Origin: Coccinella septempunctata
Taxonomy: Eukaryota; Arthropoda; Insecta; Coleoptera; Coccinellidae
Assembly: GCF_907165205.1 (NCBI RefSeq)
Contig: NC_058193.1
Span: 14,831,521-14,895,520 of the forward strand
Direction: 5' to 3'
DNA length: 64,000 nucleotides
Of this stretch, positions 60,257 to 64,000 are shown piece by piece. The notes under the pieces were generated by a model. The model was given only the letters and a program-made list of their open reading frames with translations, was not told the origin of the DNA and ran no database searches. The position numbers and the translations under genes were made by a program. The first letter of the stretch is position 1. Each line of letters starts with the position of its first letter.

Positions 60257-61195
60257 CACTGGTGTGTGCACTTGTCACTTTTTGCAAGCATCAACATTTC
60301 AGAAAATCGGGGATATGGGATCAGTTTCGTGGCGGCGCCACCATGTCATTTGCATCGTTTTATCCTTGTTCTATCGAAGGAAGTCCAAGATAGACTCTCT
60401 CGTTTTATTTTGTTTTGCGTTGATATCGAATATCGATCAACGAGTGCAAAATATGAACTCGCCCATTTTGTCAGCTGTTAAGGAATATTTGTGATTTACA
60501 GTTCAATTTTCCTTGTAAAAACAAATTTGTCAACATTTCAACACTACCGAATAAGGGTTCAAAGGAGTATTTACTGTTCTTCTTCGAGATAATTTCCGTT
60601 TGACAACTTGAATTCGTGAGGGGGTAATTCAATACTTATGATTTTAATAAAACACAATTGATTGGTCAAATATCCAATATATTCAGTTGATAGAAAGGTA
60701 ATTTCCACTATATCTATTCAGGAAGAATATTTGAAGAACAAACTCGAATAGATTTATCAATTTCTGATTCTCAATACATGCTCACAATTCACATTACGTA
60801 TTTCCAATACAGTTTCTTTGAAATATTGCTGAAGTTGCCATAAAACTTAGCTATATCCTTCCCAAATGTTCGTTCATCTGATTTTTTCTGCCTCAAATTC
60901 CAACAACACCGAATTATTAGCTGTAGTTCTTGATTGTCCATACAGAAACCTGAACTTACTGAACGACATGTTGAATAAATGAATGTTCTGGACACCTTTC
61001 TCGAAACTAATACATTTTCACACACCAATAATCGCTTATAAATGCAACATATTCGTAAGTCGTAGGAAAAGATTCAAATTATTTTCAAATATCAATTGAC
61101 AATGCTCTGTCAAATTCTAAACAGCGCTACCTACAGTGGGAAAAACGAAACTGGTCCGATATCCCCACGAAATTAAAAACAATATCGAATCAGTG
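60257..61195. mobile_element. CACTG-ended element 3 (939 bp) in gypsy 3 gag
   Basis: Ends CACTGGTGTG and, inverted, CACTGATTCG. Both ends share, some way in, a GGGGATATxGGxxCAGTTTCG word (60312-60332, and inverted 61143-61168). Flanked by AAA and AAT, best explained as a decayed 3-bp duplication, since only a 3-bp duplication restores the gag frame. Different in sequence from the 1292-bp CACTG elements. No recognised ORF. Confidence 0.6.
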
Positions 61196-61198
61196 AAT

Positions 61199-62064
61199 AC
61201 ACCAGAGTTTTAGACATCTTAGTTGTATCACAACTCTCAGCTAGTGTCGTTAATGAATTAGAATTATCGGATATAACCTCTTGGACTCAATTAAAAATTC
61301 GTTTGAAACAATTTTATGGCCAAACGAAACATTTAGTTCAAACGCACGAAGAACTTGAAACCATTCGACAAGCGCCATATGAAAATATAACTGATTTCTT
61401 TAAACGTCTGGAAAAAGTGAAAAACGAATGCATTCAAGCTGAAATCTTGAGTTGTTCTCATCCTGACGAACTTCCGGGATTGAAAAAATCAATTCAAAAA
61501 ACTGCTCTTCGACGGTTCATCATTCATTCCAAAGCAGAAATAAGTCAAATGCTTCGAGCTAGAAATATAGGTGATTTGAATGAAGCTTATTCTATTGCTC
61601 TTCAAGAGGAAAAAATTATAAATTATACCAGATCTAAATCTAATTCTATGAATCGTATAACCAATCAAAGAAATTCTTATTCAAATAATCACAGAACCTC
61701 TTTTCAAAATAATCAAAGGAATGGCACAACTCCTAATTTTCAAAATCATAACTATAAACGTAATTATAATATGAATAATAGACCTCCTAATCCTTCGAAT
61801 GAAAGATATAATTTCGTAAAGAATAATTCAAACGTTAATAATCATGCCTCAACTTCTAGACAAAATAGTCCTCCTAATTATACCTTAAATCCAAACGCTC
61901 AATCTTACAAGTTTTGTAATTATTGTAAAAAATCAGGTCATATAATATCAGAATGTAGGAAACGAGAATTCAACAATTCTAAAGTCAATCATTTAAACGG
62001 GGAAAGTTCGGACCTGAAGAATGCCCAGGATTCCGACGAAATCATTCAGAAGGCATTCAATTGA
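61199..62064 (+). CDS. Gypsy 3 gag, C-terminal part
   Basis: Continues the gag frame (RVLDILVVSQLSASVVNELE, TSWTQLKIRLKQFYGQTKHL), then RQAPYENITDFFKRLEKVKN. A long Asn-rich linker (61610-61890) follows. A single CCHC knuckle CNYCKKSGHIISEC near 61915-61956 is followed by a stop at 62062. Overall typical of insect Ty3/gypsy gag proteins. Interrupted as a gene by the insertion at 60257, but this part is open. Confidence 0.85.
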
Positions 62065-64000
62065 ATTCAAAAATAAACAGTTCTCACAGTAAGTCTAATA
62101 TTCCTCATGATAAATTAAAATTCCTAACATTCAAAATCCCAAATTCTCCTAAAGAATATGTAACTCTTTTAATTGATACAGGAGCGGCCTGTTCCATTAT
62201 AAAACATGATGCACTTATTCCTAGCCAAACTCATCTTGATAAAAATGATATTGTTTTATTGAATGGAATAAATCCTAATATGCCTATCAATACAATTGGA
62301 ACAACGGAAATATCCTTGTCAATATCGTCCTTAAATATTATTCATAAATTCAATGTTATAAACGCTGCAAAAATACAGACTCATTTCGACGGGTTGCTTG
62401 GTAACGATTTCTTCCAAGAACAAAAAGCTATTCTTAATTATGCAGACAATGTTGCAATTATAAACGGACACCGTATTCGTTTCAACAATGAAATTAAAGA
62501 AGATAAAATAATCATTCCTCCTCGATGCGAAGTTATTGCTGAAGTCGATATTGTTGGCAATTTGAGACAGGGACTCATTGAGAAATTAACAATATGTGAT
62601 AACGTTCTTATACCCAATACTCTTGTTACAAACGATAATTCAAAAGCTCGTATTCCAATTCTCAACTTGAATTCTAAAGAAGTCACAATAGACAGACCCG
62701 TATTGGAGATAATTGAATTCTTACCGGAAAAATCTATAAATTTAAATCTTTCAACTAACTATAATCAGAATCACTCAAAAAAAGAAGCATTTCAAAGAAA
62801 TAAAATTCTTGAGGAAAATCTTCGATTGAATCATTTAAATGAGGAAGAAAAAGCATCCATTATAAAAATTTGTCATAAATATTCAAGCTTATTTTATCTA
62901 CCAGGCGATTCCTTAACTTCAACACCAACATTAAAACATGAAATTCCAACATCATCTAACATTCCAATCTCTTCTAAAATTTATCGATTACCTAAAATTC
63001 ATGAAAAAGAAGCTAATGAACAGATTCAGAAAATGCTCGATCAAGATATCATAAGACCTTCTAATTCTCCGTGGAATTCACCAATTTGGATTGTTCCTAA
63101 GAAAAAAGATGCATCAGGACAACAAAAATGGCGATTAGTTTGTGATTTTAGAAAACTCAATGAAATAACGGTCGGTGATAGTTATCCACTTCCTAATATA
63201 ATCTATTTTTCAACTTTAGATCTCGCATCAGGGTTTTATCAGGTCGAGTTAGAAGAAAAAGATAAATTTAAAACGGCTATAGCTACTCCATCAGGACTTT
63301 ACGAATTCAACAGAATGCCTATGGGACTCAAAAACAGTCCGAGTCGTTTAGCAAGACTTATGAAAATTGTACTATCCGGGCTCCAAGGTGCTAAATGTTT
63401 TTGTTATATTGATGATATAGTGGTTCATGGTTCTTCATTAGAAGATCATAATTCGATGCTAGAAGATGTTTTCCGTCAATTACAAATTCACAATCTTCAA
63501 TTACAGCCGGATAAATGCGAATTTTTATGTCGAGAAATAACGTATCTGGGTCATCATGTATCAGAAGAAGGTGTTAAACCCGATCCAAACAAAATCGAAG
63601 TTATTAAAAATATATCAGTTCCCAAAAATCCTAAACAATTAAAATCGTTTCTAGGTCTTATTGGTTATTATCGGAAATTCATTGAAAACTTTTCCGCTAT
63701 TGCTAAGCCATTACATAACTTACTGAAGAAAAATCAAAAATTCGAATGGACAGAAGATTGTCAGAAGTCCTTTGAAAAATTTAAAGACATCCTTACCAAA
63801 GAACCAATTCTCAAATTTCCTAATTTTTCAGAAACATTTATATTAACTACTGACGCTTCAAACGATGCTATTGCTGCGGTACTTTCTCAAGGACCTATTG
63901 GAAAAGATTTACCCATCAGTTATTATTCTAAGACTCTAACAAAATCTGAAAGAAATTATTCCACGACAGAAAAGGAATTACTAGCTATCGTTGAATCTTG
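62055..64000 (+). CDS. Gypsy 3 pol (protease, RT, RNase H start), open to window end
   Basis: Overlaps the end of gag in the -1 frame and stays open for about 645 codons to the last base. Protease: LLIDTGAACSIIK at about 62170. RT: PWNSPIWIVPKKKDASG, WRLVCDFRKLNEITV, YFSTLDLASGFYQVEL (motif A), NRMPMGLKNSPSRLARLM (motif B), CFCYIDDIVVHGSS (motif C, about 63400), SFLGLIGYYRKFIENFS. RNase H: ILTTDASNDAIAAVLSQG, TEKELLAIVES. Between YPLPNI and the IYFSTLDL that follows, about ten residues normally present in this loop are missing, an in-frame deletion. The rest of pol lies beyond the window. Without that gap it would look recently active. Confidence 0.88.
   Translation, partial: MQLNSKINSSHSKSNIPHDKLKFLTFKIPNSPKEYVTLLIDTGAACSIIKHDALIPSQTHLDKNDIVLLNGINPNMPINTIGTTEISLSISSLNIIHKFNVINAAKIQTHFDGLLGNDFFQEQKAILNYADNVAIINGHRIRFNNEIKEDKIIIPPRCEVIAEVDIVGNLRQGLIEKLTICDNVLIPNTLVTNDNSKARIPILNLNSKEVTIDRPVLEIIEFLPEKSINLNLSTNYNQNHSKKEAFQRNKILEENLRLNHLNEEEKASIIKICHKYSSLFYLPGDSLTSTPTLKHEIPTSSNIPISSKIYRLPKIHEKEANEQIQKMLDQDIIRPSNSPWNSPIWIVPKKKDASGQQKWRLVCDFRKLNEITVGDSYPLPNIIYFSTLDLASGFYQVELEEKDKFKTAIATPSGLYEFNRMPMGLKNSPSRLARLMKIVLSGLQGAKCFCYIDDIVVHGSSLEDHNSMLEDVFRQLQIHNLQLQPDKCEFLCREITYLGHHVSEEGVKPDPNKIEVIKNISVPKNPKQLKSFLGLIGYYRKFIENFSAIAKPLHNLLKKNQKFEWTEDCQKSFEKFKDILTKEPILKFPNFSETFILTTDASNDAIAAVLSQGPIGKDLPISYYSKTLTKSERNYSTTEKELLAIVES

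Larger units (their letters stand above)
59207..64000 (+). mobile_element. Ty3/gypsy element 3, 5' part; runs off window
   Basis: 5' LTR 59207-59555, primer site, leader, gag (60028-60256 and 61199-62064), pol from about 62055 open to 64000. An insert of 939 bp sits in gag (60257-61195). The 3' part lies outside the window. Confidence 0.88.

Overview
This is nuclear DNA of an animal, almost certainly an insect. It is AT-rich and eukaryotic in gene structure, and nearly all of it is transposable-element (TE) sequence. The only host gene I can support is the start of a peroxin-14 gene (Pex14, minus strand, 53100-53493, two coding exons and a 52-bp intron). The TE mix (Ty1/copia, Ty3/gypsy, LOA-like and CR1/jockey-like LINEs, Penelope-like elements, PIF/Harbinger, hAT, CACTG-ended elements, Crypton and foldback elements) is typical of insects. 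I cannot name the species.

Layout. 1-800: no gene. 904-4109: a foldback element with a 9-bp target duplication; its arms are built of tandem subrepeats and its centre carries an ORF resembling the C-terminal half of a ubiquitin-specific protease. 4390-12265: a Penelope-like element (reverse transcriptase plus GIY-YIG endonuclease) split by a copia element (6330-12077), which is itself split by a 1292-bp CACTG element. 12284-12950: a truncated LINE. 13000-39680: a remnant palindrome with a MADF-domain Harbinger ORF in both arms. Its middle is a Penelope-like inverted pair, and it is split by a second copia element (15012-39328, target duplication GTTTT).

That second copia element contains: a LINE (15697-24603), which holds a hAT MITE and a complete gypsy element (17501-24107); the gypsy holds a solo LTR, a second 1292-bp CACTG copy and a 578-bp element. 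It also contains a LOA-like LINE (25166-33702) with a 3.25-kb foldback inside, a 574-bp MITE, and a 3' LTR holding two nested elements. At the deepest point six elements are nested (palindrome, copia, LINE, gypsy, CACTG element, 190-bp MITE). Most levels can be ordered in time because target duplications flank them.

39690-49640: MITEs, a THAP-like remnant with mini-introns, Harbinger remnants, a Penelope C-terminus with a hammerhead-like motif, a Crypton tyrosine-recombinase pseudogene, and a CR1-like LINE with ORF1 and endonuclease remnants. 49640-53099: Pex14 intron or 3' flank containing a 1.4-kb TA-target foldback. 53641-56264: small inverted-repeat elements upstream of Pex14. 56266-59206: a gypsy remnant on the minus strand with one 1.5-kb LTR. 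59207-64000: a gypsy element on the plus strand running off the window; its pol frame is open to the last base.

Most TE genes are broken. The frames that look intact, at least in part, are the copia pol (8344-11722), the Penelope ORF (4330-6171), the LOA ORF1 (25484-26683), the gypsy gag (17733-18758) and the open gypsy pol (about 62055-64000). Coordinates of element ends were read by eye from inverted ends and target duplications; those described as exact were counted base by base, others are approximate.
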